Of a stretch of 64,000 nucleotides of DNA, positions 50,910-62,510 are shown piece by piece. Every line of letters begins with the position of its first letter. Within the stretch, counting starts at the first letter, position 1. This DNA is from an uncultured SAR86 cluster bacterium (GTDB lineage: Bacteria; Pseudomonadota; Gammaproteobacteria; Magnimaribacterales; Magnimaribacteraceae). The stretch is taken from the NCBI GenBank assembly GCA_902605935.1, contig CACLEI010000001.1, positions 1-64,000 of the forward strand. Direction: 5' to 3'. Under the pieces are notes generated by a model, which ran no database searches, was not told the origin of the DNA, and was given only the letters and a program-made list of their open reading frames with translations. Both the position numbers and the translations under genes were made by a program.

Positions 50910-51824
50910 TTATTCTACTGTGTAATCGTTATTTGTTGAACGAGTATAAACAATCCCAACTACTAATAATGCGCTAATGATTATCCCTATCCAAAACTCT
51001 GGTGTAGAAAATAGAAGAAAAATATCAGGCACATCTACTACCCTAACCTCTTCATATTTCTTAGGAAAACTTTCAGATCTAGACCAAAAACCCATCCTTT
51101 CAATGATGAATTCAAAAATGGAGTTAGTTTTAAAAATGATGCCCTCAAGAACTACAGTAGCAACGAGGGGCACAACCGCTCCTAAAACAGGTTTCCTAGA
51201 ATAAGTTCCGGCAAACATTAGCCAAGTAAATATAGGTAAGGTCCAAAGTGCTTGAGCCCATAGACTGAAAATTATTCTAAACCAATCGGTAAAAAAGTAA
51301 CTATTCCATAGGTAACCAAAAGATACGATATCGTTAGAGACGAAATAAATAGAAGCACTCATCACTGCCACAAACTGTAATAGGATTATATTTGGTAATA
51401 TCATTAAAGGTACTAACAATATAACAAATAATAATTTTGAAATTACAGTCGTTAGGTCTGAGACAGGCAGAGATCTCCAAAATATTAAACTGCGATCTTT
51501 GCGCTCATCAGCAAAAGTTGAAAGATTATAAGCAAGAATACCAAAGCCAACAGTTATTAATACGGGAAGTGCTAATACCGTCAATCCAGCTCTAATAACT
51601 CTTGCTTTCGCTTCTGGAGAAGCTTGCAACATACCTTCTTGATAGTCTTCATCATAAATTTCCGTCGAAAAGTTGAATTCCGCTGTTTGTATGTCAGTGA
51701 TTCCAAAATAGACTGAAGCAATTACAAAACATAAAACCATTGTTACTATAAAAGGGGCATAGATAAAGGCTACCTTATGTTCCTGAACCTCTCTTCTTAA
51801 CATGGCGAAGAAAATAGTTGTCAT
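50910..51824 (-). CDS. ABC transporter permease
   Basis: multi-TM ORF; FADERKDRSLIFWRSLPVSDLTTVISK typical of ABC-2 permeases. Confidence 0.85.
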   Translation of the reverse strand: MTTIFFAMLRREVQEHKVAFIYAPFIVTMVLCFVIASVYFGITDIQTAEFNFSTEIYDEDYQEGMLQASPEAKARVIRAGLTVLALPVLITVGFGILAYNLSTFADERKDRSLIFWRSLPVSDLTTVISKLLFVILLVPLMILPNIILLQFVAVMSASIYFVSNDIVSFGYLWNSYFFTDWFRIIFSLWAQALWTLPIFTWLMFAGTYSRKPVLGAVVPLVATVVLEGIIFKTNSIFEFIIERMGFWSRSESFPKKYEEVRVVDVPDIFLLFSTPEFWIGIIISALLVVGIVYTRSTNNDYTVE

Positions 51825-52693
51825 GACTCAGTTCCTCTTTTTGTTTTATCCATAATTGCCATGAATAAATCGGCTATAAAAGGAGGCCTAACTTCGCCTA
51901 ATTCAGATAATTTCTCTTCTTCTGCATCTTCAAAAAGCAATACTTCTCTTCCGAGCTCAATCCTTTGATGGATGGGCTTTAAGGATCTCCCCTTTTCTAT
52001 AGATTCATTATTTGGGCGTAACTCTAGAAACTTTTTATTTATGGACTCTATTGAGTCATGCATAACCACTCGCCCTTGATTCATAAATAATGCGTCAGAG
52101 AGAACTCCCTCAATTTCCTCAACTTGATGAGTACTTATAAGTATTGTCCTATCTCCATCATAGTAATCTTCGATGAGCTGAGAATAAAATTCTTTTCGAT
52201 AAACAAGGTCCAATCCGAGCGTTGGCTCATCCAAAACTAATAATTTCGCATCAATTGCCATGACAATTGATAAATGGAGCTGGACTACCAGGCCACGTGA
52301 CAGAATTTTTATTTTAGAGCTTCTTTTTATGTCAGTTTTAGAGAGAATTGATAAGCATTTTTTTATATCAAATTTTGGATGCACTCCATCAACATATTGT
52401 AATACCTGGTCAACTGTCATCCATTTCGGAAGTACGGCTACATCTGTAATTGAACATACATCTTTTAGCAGTTGATGACGATCCCTTCTTGGATCCATCC
52501 CTAGTACTTCTAGATTTCCTTCGGTCTTTATAAGTCCGAGTATAGATTGTAAGAAAGTTGATTTGCCTGCTCCGTTTGGTCCTATTAGACCTAAGATTTG
52601 TCCAGATAAAACCTCAACATCAATACCATCTAAAGCATAGCTTGCATCATAGTTCTTTTTTATAGATTCAGCTTTAATAATAATTTCACTCAT
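51821..52693 (-). CDS. ABC transporter ATP-binding protein
   Basis: LIGPNGAGKSTFLQSILGL Walker A, LLVLDEPTLGLD Walker B, STHQVEE. Confidence 0.93.
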   Translation of the reverse strand: MSEIIIKAESIKKNYDASYALDGIDVEVLSGQILGLIGPNGAGKSTFLQSILGLIKTEGNLEVLGMDPRRDRHQLLKDVCSITDVAVLPKWMTVDQVLQYVDGVHPKFDIKKCLSILSKTDIKRSSKIKILSRGLVVQLHLSIVMAIDAKLLVLDEPTLGLDLVYRKEFYSQLIEDYYDGDRTILISTHQVEEIEGVLSDALFMNQGRVVMHDSIESINKKFLELRPNNESIEKGRSLKPIHQRIELGREVLLFEDAEEEKLSELGEVRPPFIADLFMAIMDKTKRGTES

Positions 52694-52694
52694 C

Positions 52695-53039
52695 TTAGTT
52701 CTGATTAATAAGTTTGTTAAGATCTATACCCAGGCTTGATGCTTTTTTTAATGTATTCGGCCATTCGTTTTCTAAAAATTTTGATTTCTCTAGTTTTAGC
52801 AACTCTTTTTTTGCATCTTCAGTAATAAACATGCCCAGTCCTCTTCTTTTTTCGACTATATGAAGATCAACAAGTTCTTGGTAAGCTTTTGACACAGTAA
52901 GAGGATTCACTCCTCCTTCAACTGCCATTTGCCGAACTGAAGGTATGGGATCACCTGACTTCAAAACACCATCAATTATTAATGAGACTACGTGGTCTCT
53001 AACTTGTTGGTATATAGGTTGATCGTTTGTCCACTGCAT
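52695..53039 (-). CDS. GntR family regulator, YtrA type
   Basis: QPIYQQVRDHVVSLIIDGVLKSGDPIPSVRQMAVEGGVNPLTVSKAYQEL; short C-terminal domain; operon with ABC genes. Confidence 0.9.
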   Translation of the reverse strand: MQWTNDQPIYQQVRDHVVSLIIDGVLKSGDPIPSVRQMAVEGGVNPLTVSKAYQELVDLHIVEKRRGLGMFITEDAKKELLKLEKSKFLENEWPNTLKKASSLGIDLNKLINQN

Positions 53040-53058
53040 GATGCAATTCTCGTATCAA

Positions 53059-53080
53059 GTGTATTACTTTACTAATACAC
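53059..53080. promoter_or_regulatory. probable GntR/YtrA operator
   Basis: perfect inverted repeat GTGTATTA-CTTTAC-TAATACAC 20 bp upstream of the gntR start. Confidence 0.65.
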
Positions 53081-53091
53081 ATACAAGAGCA

Positions 53092-53838
53092 TCACTTTAA
53101 CTTCTTTTGTATTGTTGAAAATAATCCTCTAAAGATGTTTGCTTCCATTACATCAATTCTGCTTCTTTTAAAGAATCTTCTTACTCTAAGTAAGAGTTTT
53201 CTTGGATTGTCTATGTCATAAAATTCAACTTCTTGCATTAATTCATCCATATGTGCGATCAATCGTTCTGTTTGTTCATTGTTTGCCAGTTCAACATCCC
53301 AATTATCTTGATTTTTCTGTTGCTCTAATAAACAAAGTCTTATTTCATATGTCAAAATTTGAACTGCTTGTGAAATATTTAATGAAGAATACTCTGGATC
53401 AGAGGGAATATGTACATGCAGATTGCAAAGACCTAGCTCTTCATTGGTTAGACCTCTATCCTCTCTTCCAAATACTATGGCTATTTGATGATGTAGCGCA
53501 CTTTTTGCGACCTGTTCAGCTGATTCTTTAGGATTTAAAACGGGCCATGGAACCTTCCTATCTCTAGCACTTGTGCCTATAACTAATTCGCAATCAGCGA
53601 CAGCATCTTTTAAGTCGTCAAAGACTTCGGCATTTTCTAAAACATCCTTAGCAGCTTTAGACCTAAAAGTTGCTGCGTCACTTGGAAACTCTTTAGGTGT
53701 TACTAAAGCGAGATTCAGTAAACCCATATTTTTCATAGCTCTAGCAGATGCACCAATATTTCCGGGATGAGTTGTGCCAACTAAAACTACTTTTATTGAG
53801 TTGAATAAATCTTTTGAATTAACTTTATTCTCAACCAT
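53092..53838 (-). CDS. trmJ: tRNA (cytidine/uridine-2'-O-)-methyltransferase TrmJ
   Basis: VVLVGTTHPGNIGASARAMKNMGL, IVFGREDRGLTNEEL, YSSLNISQAVQI (SPOUT). Confidence 0.92.
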   Translation of the reverse strand: MVENKVNSKDLFNSIKVVLVGTTHPGNIGASARAMKNMGLLNLALVTPKEFPSDAATFRSKAAKDVLENAEVFDDLKDAVADCELVIGTSARDRKVPWPVLNPKESAEQVAKSALHHQIAIVFGREDRGLTNEELGLCNLHVHIPSDPEYSSLNISQAVQILTYEIRLCLLEQQKNQDNWDVELANNEQTERLIAHMDELMQEVEFYDIDNPRKLLLRVRRFFKRSRIDVMEANIFRGLFSTIQKKLK

Positions 53839-53891
53839 TCACATATTCTATCAGGGGATTAAGTGCAATATGTTACGATGCGCATTTAATT

Positions 53892-54701
53892 ATGGAACCA
53901 AAAGTAAATATCGCTTTAGAAGCTGCTCGTGCAGGATGTAAGGAACTATTAAGTTATGCCTACAGACTTGATCAACTCGAAATTAAAGAGAAAGGACCTT
54001 CAAATTTTGTGACACAATTGGATAGAAAAGTCGAATCGATAATCATTGATTCGCTAAAATCGATTTATCCTAAACACACTTATGTTTCCGAAGAAGTGGG
54101 AAGAATCGAGGGTTCAGGAAAAGATGTTGAATCCATGTGGGTTATTGACCCTCTAGATGGAACAACAAACTTTATACATGGATTTCCCTATTATGCTATT
54201 TCAATAGCCTATGTAGAGAAAGGTAAAACTTTGCATTCTTTAATAATCGACGTTCCAAGACAAGACGAATTTACCGCTAGTTTTGGTAGGGGAGCCTATC
54301 TTAACAATCGGAGAATTCGAGTAAGTAAAGCAAAAAATTTGTCCGGAACACTCTTAAGCAATTCCTCTCATGATACTGATAAGGGCAGAGTAAGACATGA
54401 TAATATGTCTACCTTCAGATCACTTTACTCAAACGGATTAACCATAAGAAGAACTGGCTCGGCAGCACTAGATATGGCAAATGTTGCGGCGGGGAGATTG
54501 GATGGATTTTGGGGAAGCGGTCTTGGTATGTGGGATATAGCTGCTGGTGGACTTTTAGTAAGAGAAGCAGGAGGATTGGTGAGTGATTATTTTGGTAATC
54601 CAGACTACCTGGCTGGCGATAATATAATTTGCTCTACAAATAAATGTTTCAAACCCATGCTTCAATCAATCAAACCCTATACTTCAATAGTTGAGTCCTA
54701 G
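53892..54701 (+). CDS. suhB: inositol-1-monophosphatase family protein
   Basis: WVIDPLDGTTNFIHGFPYYAISIA, MWDIAAGGLLVREAGG. Confidence 0.93.
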   Translation: MEPKVNIALEAARAGCKELLSYAYRLDQLEIKEKGPSNFVTQLDRKVESIIIDSLKSIYPKHTYVSEEVGRIEGSGKDVESMWVIDPLDGTTNFIHGFPYYAISIAYVEKGKTLHSLIIDVPRQDEFTASFGRGAYLNNRRIRVSKAKNLSGTLLSNSSHDTDKGRVRHDNMSTFRSLYSNGLTIRRTGSAALDMANVAAGRLDGFWGSGLGMWDIAAGGLLVREAGGLVSDYFGNPDYLAGDNIICSTNKCFKPMLQSIKPYTSIVES

Positions 54702-55615
54702 GGTAAAGGATTATCATCGGCATTTTCAGGTTCTTCTACTCTTAGATGGTCTTTATTTAACCCCATAATAACTAATGCATTTGCGGCTATATATATGGAT
54801 GAATATGTACCGATCACAACACCAAAAATTAAAGCCAAAGCAAAGTTTTTAATAAGCTCCCCACCAAGAAAATACAGCGAAAATAATACTAACAGAGTTG
54901 TTAAGGAAGTGATTAAAGTTCTTCCTAATGTTTGATTTAGTGATAGGTTTATAATTTCTTCGGTACTATCTAATTCAACAGATCTTAAATTCTCTCTTAT
55001 TCTATCCGATACAACAATAGTATCATTCAGTGAATAGCCAATTACCGCCAATAAAGCAGCTAAAACAGTTAAATCAAACTCGATTTGAACGAGAGAAAAT
55101 ATACCAACTACAATAATAACATCATGTACAAGAGCCACTACAGCGGCACCAGCAAACATAGATTGAAACCTAAACGCTATATAAAGCATCATGAAGGCTA
55201 ATGCTATAAGCATAGCAGTCCCACCATCATCTCTAAGTTCACTACCAATCTGTGGTCCTACATATTCAATTCTTCGCAAATCAATAGCTTGATCAGAGTT
55301 ATCGGCGCTTAATAAGGAAACAATTTCAGAACCTAGGCTATCACTTACAGTACCTGGTAGCTTAATAAGGACTTCTGTACTAGATCCAAAATTAGCGACT
55401 TGAGCTCCATTAAACCCACCATCAACTAATGTCTCTCGTATATTGGCTATATTAGCTTCTTCAAGATAACTTAATTCAACTAAAGTTCCTCCCGTAAAAT
55501 CCAAACCATAATTGAGTTCTTTTACCAGCAATGACCCTATAGATAAGACTAAGAAAATAGAAGAAAAAATAATCGCAATCTTTCTCCAAGCTAAGAAGTC
55601 AATACTAAAAGTCAT
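54698..55615 (-). CDS. secF: protein translocase subunit SecF
   Basis: GLDFTGGTLVELSY, VIGYSLNDTIVVSDRIREN; follows secD. Confidence 0.95.
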   Translation of the reverse strand: MTFSIDFLAWRKIAIIFSSIFLVLSIGSLLVKELNYGLDFTGGTLVELSYLEEANIANIRETLVDGGFNGAQVANFGSSTEVLIKLPGTVSDSLGSEIVSLLSADNSDQAIDLRRIEYVGPQIGSELRDDGGTAMLIALAFMMLYIAFRFQSMFAGAAVVALVHDVIIVVGIFSLVQIEFDLTVLAALLAVIGYSLNDTIVVSDRIRENLRSVELDSTEEIINLSLNQTLGRTLITSLTTLLVLFSLYFLGGELIKNFALALIFGVVIGTYSSIYIAANALVIMGLNKDHLRVEEPENADDNPLP

Positions 55616-57462
55616 ATTGATAGTCTCTCAAGATTCTTCTTTGAACCATAAATAAGGTTTACAAAGGCTCTTGTTCCCATGATTGCGGTAAACATAGAAG
55701 TGATGATTCCAATTGATAAGGTTATTGCAAATCCCTTAACAGGTCCTGTTCCGTAAGACAATAGAATGACTGCAACAATGAGTGTGGTGACATTTGCATC
55801 CCATATAGTGAGAAAAGCTCTATTATACCCAGCATCAATTGCATCTAAAGGCGCCCTACCTCTATTTAACTCTTCTCGTATTCTTGAAAAAATCAAGACA
55901 TTGGCATCCACTGCCATGCCTACCGTTAGAACTATTCCAGCAATTCCAGGTAGAGTTAGGGTGGCTGAAAGAGTCGACATTATTGCAACCAACAAGACAA
56001 TATTGAAAGTCAAAGCCAAGCTAGCAGCCACTCCAAATACCCTGTAATAAAAAAGTATAAAACTTAAAACAAGAAATAAGCCTAATTGCATAGAAAAAAC
56101 ACCAGCTTTTATATTATCTGCTCCTAAGCTTGGACCTACTGTTCTTTCTTCAACAAATGTCATTGGTGCAGCTAAAGCACCGGCTCTAAGCAACAGAGCA
56201 AGCTCAGAAGACTCACTGGGACTATCTAGCCCAGTTATCCTAAAAGTTGTTCCTAATGCCGCTCTAATTGTAGCGAGACTAATAATTTCCTTAACTTCAT
56301 ATGATTCTTTAACAGGTACTTGTTGTCCATTCTCATCTCTCTCATAAATTGTTTTTGTTTTTTGTTCTACAAACAACACTCCAAGTCTTTTGCCAATATT
56401 TCCTCTAGTTGCTCTGTGCATCTTAGATCCACCCTCGCCATCTAGAGTTATATTTACTTGTGGTAATCCATTTTCATCGAAAGAAGCTTGAGCAGTCGCT
56501 ACTTGATCTCCTCCCAAAATAATAGAATCTTGCAAGAAGGCAGGAGCACCTATTCCATTTCTATAAGGATAAGAAGTTTTTCTTGATCTCGGGGTGTCCA
56601 TTTGAGCTTCTAAATGAAATTCAAGTGTTGCTGTTTTACCCAAAATATTTTTGGCTGCCGCTGTATCTTGTATGCCGGGTAATTGAACAACTATTCTTTT
56701 TGTGCCTTGTCTTTGTACAATTGGCTCTGAGACCCCAAGTTCATTAACTCGATTTCTTAAAGTAGTGAGATTTTGGTCTATTGCATCTGATTCAATCTGA
56801 TCTATTTCGGCCTCAGACAAATAAAGCTGTATTGAATTTTCACCATTTGAAGTTAAAGGAAGGTTAAATTGAGTATAGTTATCAATTATAAATTCTTCGG
56901 CTTTCTCTTTTGCTTGAAAATTATTGAATTTAAGAAAAATTGAAGAATCATCCTGGACTGAAGCCTGATTGTATCTAATATTCTCTTCTCTAAATCTTAT
57001 TCGTAAATCCTGCAAAGTACCATCCTGCCTATTCCTTAAAGCAGTTTCAGTATCAACCTGCATCAAAAAGTGTACACCCCCTCTAAGATCTAAACCCAGT
57101 TTCATTGGGTTTGCACCAATGTCTACAAGCCATTTCGGAGTGGTTGGAGCTAAGTTTAAAGCTATGACCACATCATTTATAAGCTGACTAGAGAGTAATT
57201 CTTTGAGTTTAAGTTGATTCTGATAGGAATCAGTCCTGACCAAAACATAGTCATTCTCTAATTGAATTTTTGCATCAAAATCTTCGTTTTTTACGATATC
57301 GGTAACCCTTTCAGCTAAGAATTCATCGGCTGTTTGAGAGCTACTTGTATAAGATATTTGAACTGCAGGATCAGGTATATAAAAATTTGGTAATGAATAA
57401 ACTATACCCAGCCCTAGAATTAACAGGATGAGCAAGTACCTCCAAAGACCGTACCGTTTCAT
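55612..57462 (-). CDS. secD: protein translocase subunit SecD
   Basis: LGLDLRGGVHFLMQVD, GMAVDANVLIFSRIREEL. Confidence 0.96.
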   Translation of the reverse strand: MKRYGLWRYLLILLILGLGIVYSLPNFYIPDPAVQISYTSSSQTADEFLAERVTDIVKNEDFDAKIQLENDYVLVRTDSYQNQLKLKELLSSQLINDVVIALNLAPTTPKWLVDIGANPMKLGLDLRGGVHFLMQVDTETALRNRQDGTLQDLRIRFREENIRYNQASVQDDSSIFLKFNNFQAKEKAEEFIIDNYTQFNLPLTSNGENSIQLYLSEAEIDQIESDAIDQNLTTLRNRVNELGVSEPIVQRQGTKRIVVQLPGIQDTAAAKNILGKTATLEFHLEAQMDTPRSRKTSYPYRNGIGAPAFLQDSIILGGDQVATAQASFDENGLPQVNITLDGEGGSKMHRATRGNIGKRLGVLFVEQKTKTIYERDENGQQVPVKESYEVKEIISLATIRAALGTTFRITGLDSPSESSELALLLRAGALAAPMTFVEERTVGPSLGADNIKAGVFSMQLGLFLVLSFILFYYRVFGVAASLALTFNIVLLVAIMSTLSATLTLPGIAGIVLTVGMAVDANVLIFSRIREELNRGRAPLDAIDAGYNRAFLTIWDANVTTLIVAVILLSYGTGPVKGFAITLSIGIITSMFTAIMGTRAFVNLIYGSKKNLERLSI

Positions 57463-57464
57463 AT

Positions 57465-57758
57465 CTATACAGATTTGAGTGTTCCTTTAGGTAAAATCGC
57501 AGAAATAGAACTCTTTTGTATTTTTATTTTTGTATTATCAGAAATTGAAAGTTCAATGTATTGATCAGAAATTTTCGTCACTTTCCCTAGAATACCTCCA
57601 GCGGTAACAATTTCCTCTCCAGTATCCAAACTTGCAAGCATCTCTTGATGAGTTTTTCTTCTTTTATTTTCTGGGCGTATCATCAAAAAATAAATTAAGA
57701 TCATAAATCCAAACAGTAAAAATAAAGTTGGATCAAAAAAAGTTGGTGATTGTTCCAT
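57465..57758 (-). CDS. yajC: preprotein translocase subunit YajC
   Basis: FLMIRPENKRRKTHQEMLASLDTGEEIVTAGGILGKV; synteny with secD. Confidence 0.95.
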   Translation of the reverse strand: MEQSPTFFDPTLFLLFGFMILIYFLMIRPENKRRKTHQEMLASLDTGEEIVTAGGILGKVTKISDQYIELSISDNTKIKIQKSSISAILPKGTLKSV

Positions 57759-57767
57759 GTTTCTCCT

Positions 57768-58886
<1,119 letters not shown>

Positions 58887-58889
58887 CTA

Positions 58890-59921
58890 TCAAGAATTAG
58901 ATTTTCTATTAAGTAACATTGCATCACCATAGCTAAAAAACATATATTTTTGTTTTATTGCATGCTTATATGCTTTTTTTAAATTATCTTTTCCAGCGAA
59001 AGCGCTGACTAATAAAAGTAATGTTGTTTTTGGTAAATGAAAATTTGTAATTAAGGAATCTACAACTTTAAATTTAAAACCGGGATATATAAAGAGGTCA
59101 GTTTCTCCTTCAAACGGTTTAATTTTACCAAATTTTCTATGAACAGCTTCGAGACATCTTAGACTAGTTGTACCTACACTTATAATTTTTGATTTAGATT
59201 CAATTGTTTTATTAATCATTTCAGACGTTTCAGCAGAAAGGTAAATCTTTTCTGAATGCATTTTATGTTTATATATATCATCAACAGTAATTGGTTTAAA
59301 AGTACCTAACCCGATATCTAGAGTAATAGAAGCAACATTAATACCCTTATCTTTTATTTCATTTAGAAGAGAATCTTCAAAATGTAACCCTGCAGTAGGT
59401 GCTGCTGTTGATCTACTATTTTCTTCTTTTGCATAGACGGTCTGATATCTAGCATAGTCCTCCTCATTTGGTTCTCTTTTCAAGTATGGGGGTAAAGGCA
59501 AAGATCCATATTCATCTATAACCTCATCTGTAGAATTAGAAAATTTTATCCTGCACAAATAATCTTTTTTTTGAACAACTTTAGCTGTAACTTCTGAATT
59601 TTTAATGAAAAGTTTATCATTTACTTTTAGAGGTCTATTAGACTTTGTCATAGCCAGAACATGAAAATCATCTAACTTTCTTTCTATGAGAATCTCAACC
59701 TTCCCGCCAGAAGACTTAAATGCTTGGAGTCTAGCCTTAAATACCTTTGTATCGTTAACCACCAAAAGGTCTCCTTTGTTTAAGTATTCAAGAATATCTG
59801 AGAAGTGCTTATCAGTTAAAGGTTCGTCAACTACCAGGAGCCTACTAGAAGTTCTTTCTTTCGAAGGTTCTTTCGCTATTAATTCTTGAGGTAGATCGAA
59901 ATTGTAATCTGTTAATTTCAA
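58890..59921 (-). CDS. queA: S-adenosylmethionine:tRNA ribosyltransferase-isomerase
   Basis: YNFDLPQELIAKEPSKERTSSRLLV, STAAPTAGLHFE, LITNFHLPKTTLLLLVSAFAG. Confidence 0.96.
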   Translation of the reverse strand: MKLTDYNFDLPQELIAKEPSKERTSSRLLVVDEPLTDKHFSDILEYLNKGDLLVVNDTKVFKARLQAFKSSGGKVEILIERKLDDFHVLAMTKSNRPLKVNDKLFIKNSEVTAKVVQKKDYLCRIKFSNSTDEVIDEYGSLPLPPYLKREPNEEDYARYQTVYAKEENSRSTAAPTAGLHFEDSLLNEIKDKGINVASITLDIGLGTFKPITVDDIYKHKMHSEKIYLSAETSEMINKTIESKSKIISVGTTSLRCLEAVHRKFGKIKPFEGETDLFIYPGFKFKVVDSLITNFHLPKTTLLLLVSAFAGKDNLKKAYKHAIKQKYMFFSYGDAMLLNRKSNS

Positions 59922-59932
59922 GTCAATATAAG

Positions 59933-60018
59933 TGGTGCCGAAGGAGAGACTCGAACTCTCACACCCAAAGGGCGGGGGATTTTGAATCCCCTGCGTCTAC
60001 CAATTCCGCCACTTCGGC
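59933..60018 (-). tRNA. tRNA-Leu (CAA), CCA encoded
   Basis: GCCGAAG/CTTCGGC acceptor stem, anticodon stem-loop with TTCAAAA, long variable arm, ACCA 3' end. Confidence 0.95.
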
Positions 60019-60089
60019 AAATCTAAATCATAAAGTTGCAACAAATTTTACTATGAAAAGGTAAACTCATATCAGATAACTTTTTAATA

Positions 60090-62510
60090 TTGAAAAATAT
60101 GAACTTCTATACCGATAGTTTTATTTTTAAGCTATTGAGCTTTTTCGTAAGACATTTAATTTCTTCGACTTTAAAAAAAGAAGAAATTGGAATAATTAAT
60201 TCTGAAAAAAATATAGTCTATGCTCTTGCAACTGAATCTCTAATTGATTTAGCTGCGTTTAATGAGATTTGTAAGCAAAATAATTTACCTCTCCCAGTAG
60301 AGAATATCCAAGAAACTAAATTTAAAAGGTTTATTTGCCTACAGAGTCCTAAGTACTTAATCTCCGAACAAAAATTTAAAAGACAAAAAACTCATAACTT
60401 AGAAGGGCTTTTAAAGCTTGATCATGAAATATCAATAATTCCGGTATCCGTATCTTGGGGAAATAGACCTGATAAAAAACAATCATTATTGAAAATAATC
60501 TTCTCTCCATCTTGGAGGCCTGCAGGTTCTTTAAAAAGGATTTTTAAGTTAGTAGTGCACGGTAGAAATTTAAAATTACAATTTGAAAGAACCTTTTACG
60601 TGAAAGAAGAGATAGAACAAAGTAATGGAATTAAAAAAAATGCTTTAATTCTGAGCAGATATCTTAGGGCAGTATTTAGAAAATCAAAACAAGCAATGCT
60701 GGGTCCAGATATTTCTCATAGGAGAACTCTAGTCAAATCTCTTGTAAGAAATAGATATGTAAGAGAAGAAGTCAAGAAACTTGCAAATGGTAATAAATCA
60801 AGAAAAAAAAGGCTCACAAAAAAGGCCTTCAAGTACGCAAATGAAATCTGTTCTGATACAAATTATTCAATCTTGAGCTTATTGGACTCGGGTTTTACCT
60901 GGTTTTGGAATACAAGATATGAGGGATTACATACAAATAACCTAAAAAAAATTAAAGAGCTTTCTAAAGATAATTCCTTAATATATCTGCCTTGTCACAG
61001 AAGCCATATTGACTATTGCGCATTAACATATCTTCTTTATGAAAATGGCTTAATGATTCCTCAAGTAGCTGCAGGAAATAATCTTAATATACCTGTTATA
61101 GGAGGCATCCTTAGAGGAGCAGGTGCAGTTTTTATGCGTAGAACTTTTATGAGCAATTCATTATATAGTACTGTTTTTCTTGAACATATTAGGGCTCTTA
61201 TGACTAGAGGTAACTCTATAGAATTCTTTCCTGAAGGAGGGAGGAGTAGAACTGGTCTAAGTCTTCCATCCAGGCCAGGATTGCTTTCTTTAGTGATAAG
61301 AAGCTTTGCCTCTTTAAAAGACCAAAATGTAAAAATTGTTCCAGTTTATATAGGTTATGAAAAAATACTCGAAGGCCAAAGTTATTTATCCGAACTTACA
61401 GGTGGGAAAAAGAAAAAAGAAAGTTTAGTCGATCCAATAAAGGTTTTTAAAGACTTCAGAAATTATCTAGGAAATTCATATCTTAATTTTGCTGACCCGA
61501 TTGATCTTGATACTTTCCTTAAAGATCATGTGAATGATGATTACTCCATATCCAGCCCTCAGGAAAAACCTGAATGGCTCACAGATGTCACAGTTAAATT
61601 GGGGCAATCTGTTATTAGAGCGATCAATAATTCAGTTGCCGTGACCTCTACAAGTTTATTTTCCGTTGCCTTATTAACTTCCTCAACGCAAACTATGAAC
61701 GAACACGATCTAGAAGAAAGTATAAATTTCTTCATTTCCCTTATTGAGAAATCTTCCGACTATAAAGATGTGTGGATTACTCAACGAGAAGTCAAAGACA
61801 TGATCTCGAAGACTGAAAGATTAGGTTTTATTGAACCTATTATGATTGCCTCTAAAAAAGTATACAGGCCGACATCAGACCAAGTGGCAACATTATCCTT
61901 TTATAAAAATAATATAGTCCATCTCTTTATTCTCTATTCTTTAATATGCGAATCTCTTAGATTTATAAAGAAAGCTCCAAAAGAGGAAATCATAAAACTC
62001 ATCGAAATGATATACCCCATCTTCGCAAAAGATTTTCATTTAAAAAAAGAAATAATTGAAAAGGAATCTATTTCAAATGCTATCAAGATACTTCAAATCA
62101 AAGATATCCTTGTAGAAGATAAAGCCGGAAATATCTCGCCTCCATCTGAAAATAGTTTAGTTTTTCAAAATTACATTGCCTTATCCAATCTTTGTGAGCC
62201 CAGCTTAAAAAGGTTCTACATAGTTATGAGTACAATATGGAAAAATGAATCTATCTTAAAAGATGATTTAAATATCAAATGCAAAAAATTGGCTGAAGAT
62301 CTTGAAAAAATTGAGGGTTGGCCCTATCCAGAATTCTCGGATAAAGTAAAATTCGACAATTTTGTATATATGATGAAGCAAACTAAATTTTTTAAAGAAG
62401 ATAGTGAAGGTAAATTATCAGCTTCAAAAATTACCAAGAGGGCTAAAAATCTTTATGAACAATTTTTTGATAAAGATTTTTTGGAACTCATAGAAAGGCA
62501 ATCTAATTAG
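60090..62510 (+). CDS. plsB: glycerol-3-phosphate 1-O-acyltransferase
   Basis: LPCHRSHIDYCALTYLLYENGLMIPQVAAGNNLNIPVIGGILRGAGAVFMRRTF, EFFPEGGRSRTGL. Confidence 0.95.
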   Translation: MKNMNFYTDSFIFKLLSFFVRHLISSTLKKEEIGIINSEKNIVYALATESLIDLAAFNEICKQNNLPLPVENIQETKFKRFICLQSPKYLISEQKFKRQKTHNLEGLLKLDHEISIIPVSVSWGNRPDKKQSLLKIIFSPSWRPAGSLKRIFKLVVHGRNLKLQFERTFYVKEEIEQSNGIKKNALILSRYLRAVFRKSKQAMLGPDISHRRTLVKSLVRNRYVREEVKKLANGNKSRKKRLTKKAFKYANEICSDTNYSILSLLDSGFTWFWNTRYEGLHTNNLKKIKELSKDNSLIYLPCHRSHIDYCALTYLLYENGLMIPQVAAGNNLNIPVIGGILRGAGAVFMRRTFMSNSLYSTVFLEHIRALMTRGNSIEFFPEGGRSRTGLSLPSRPGLLSLVIRSFASLKDQNVKIVPVYIGYEKILEGQSYLSELTGGKKKKESLVDPIKVFKDFRNYLGNSYLNFADPIDLDTFLKDHVNDDYSISSPQEKPEWLTDVTVKLGQSVIRAINNSVAVTSTSLFSVALLTSSTQTMNEHDLEESINFFISLIEKSSDYKDVWITQREVKDMISKTERLGFIEPIMIASKKVYRPTSDQVATLSFYKNNIVHLFILYSLICESLRFIKKAPKEEIIKLIEMIYPIFAKDFHLKKEIIEKESISNAIKILQIKDILVEDKAGNISPPSENSLVFQNYIALSNLCEPSLKRFYIVMSTIWKNESILKDDLNIKCKKLAEDLEKIEGWPYPEFSDKVKFDNFVYMMKQTKFFKEDSEGKLSASKITKRAKNLYEQFFDKDFLELIERQSN

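Noticed and set aside
53878-53885. ATGCGCAT palindrome upstream of suhB
   Set aside because: Only 8 bp and easily explained by chance.
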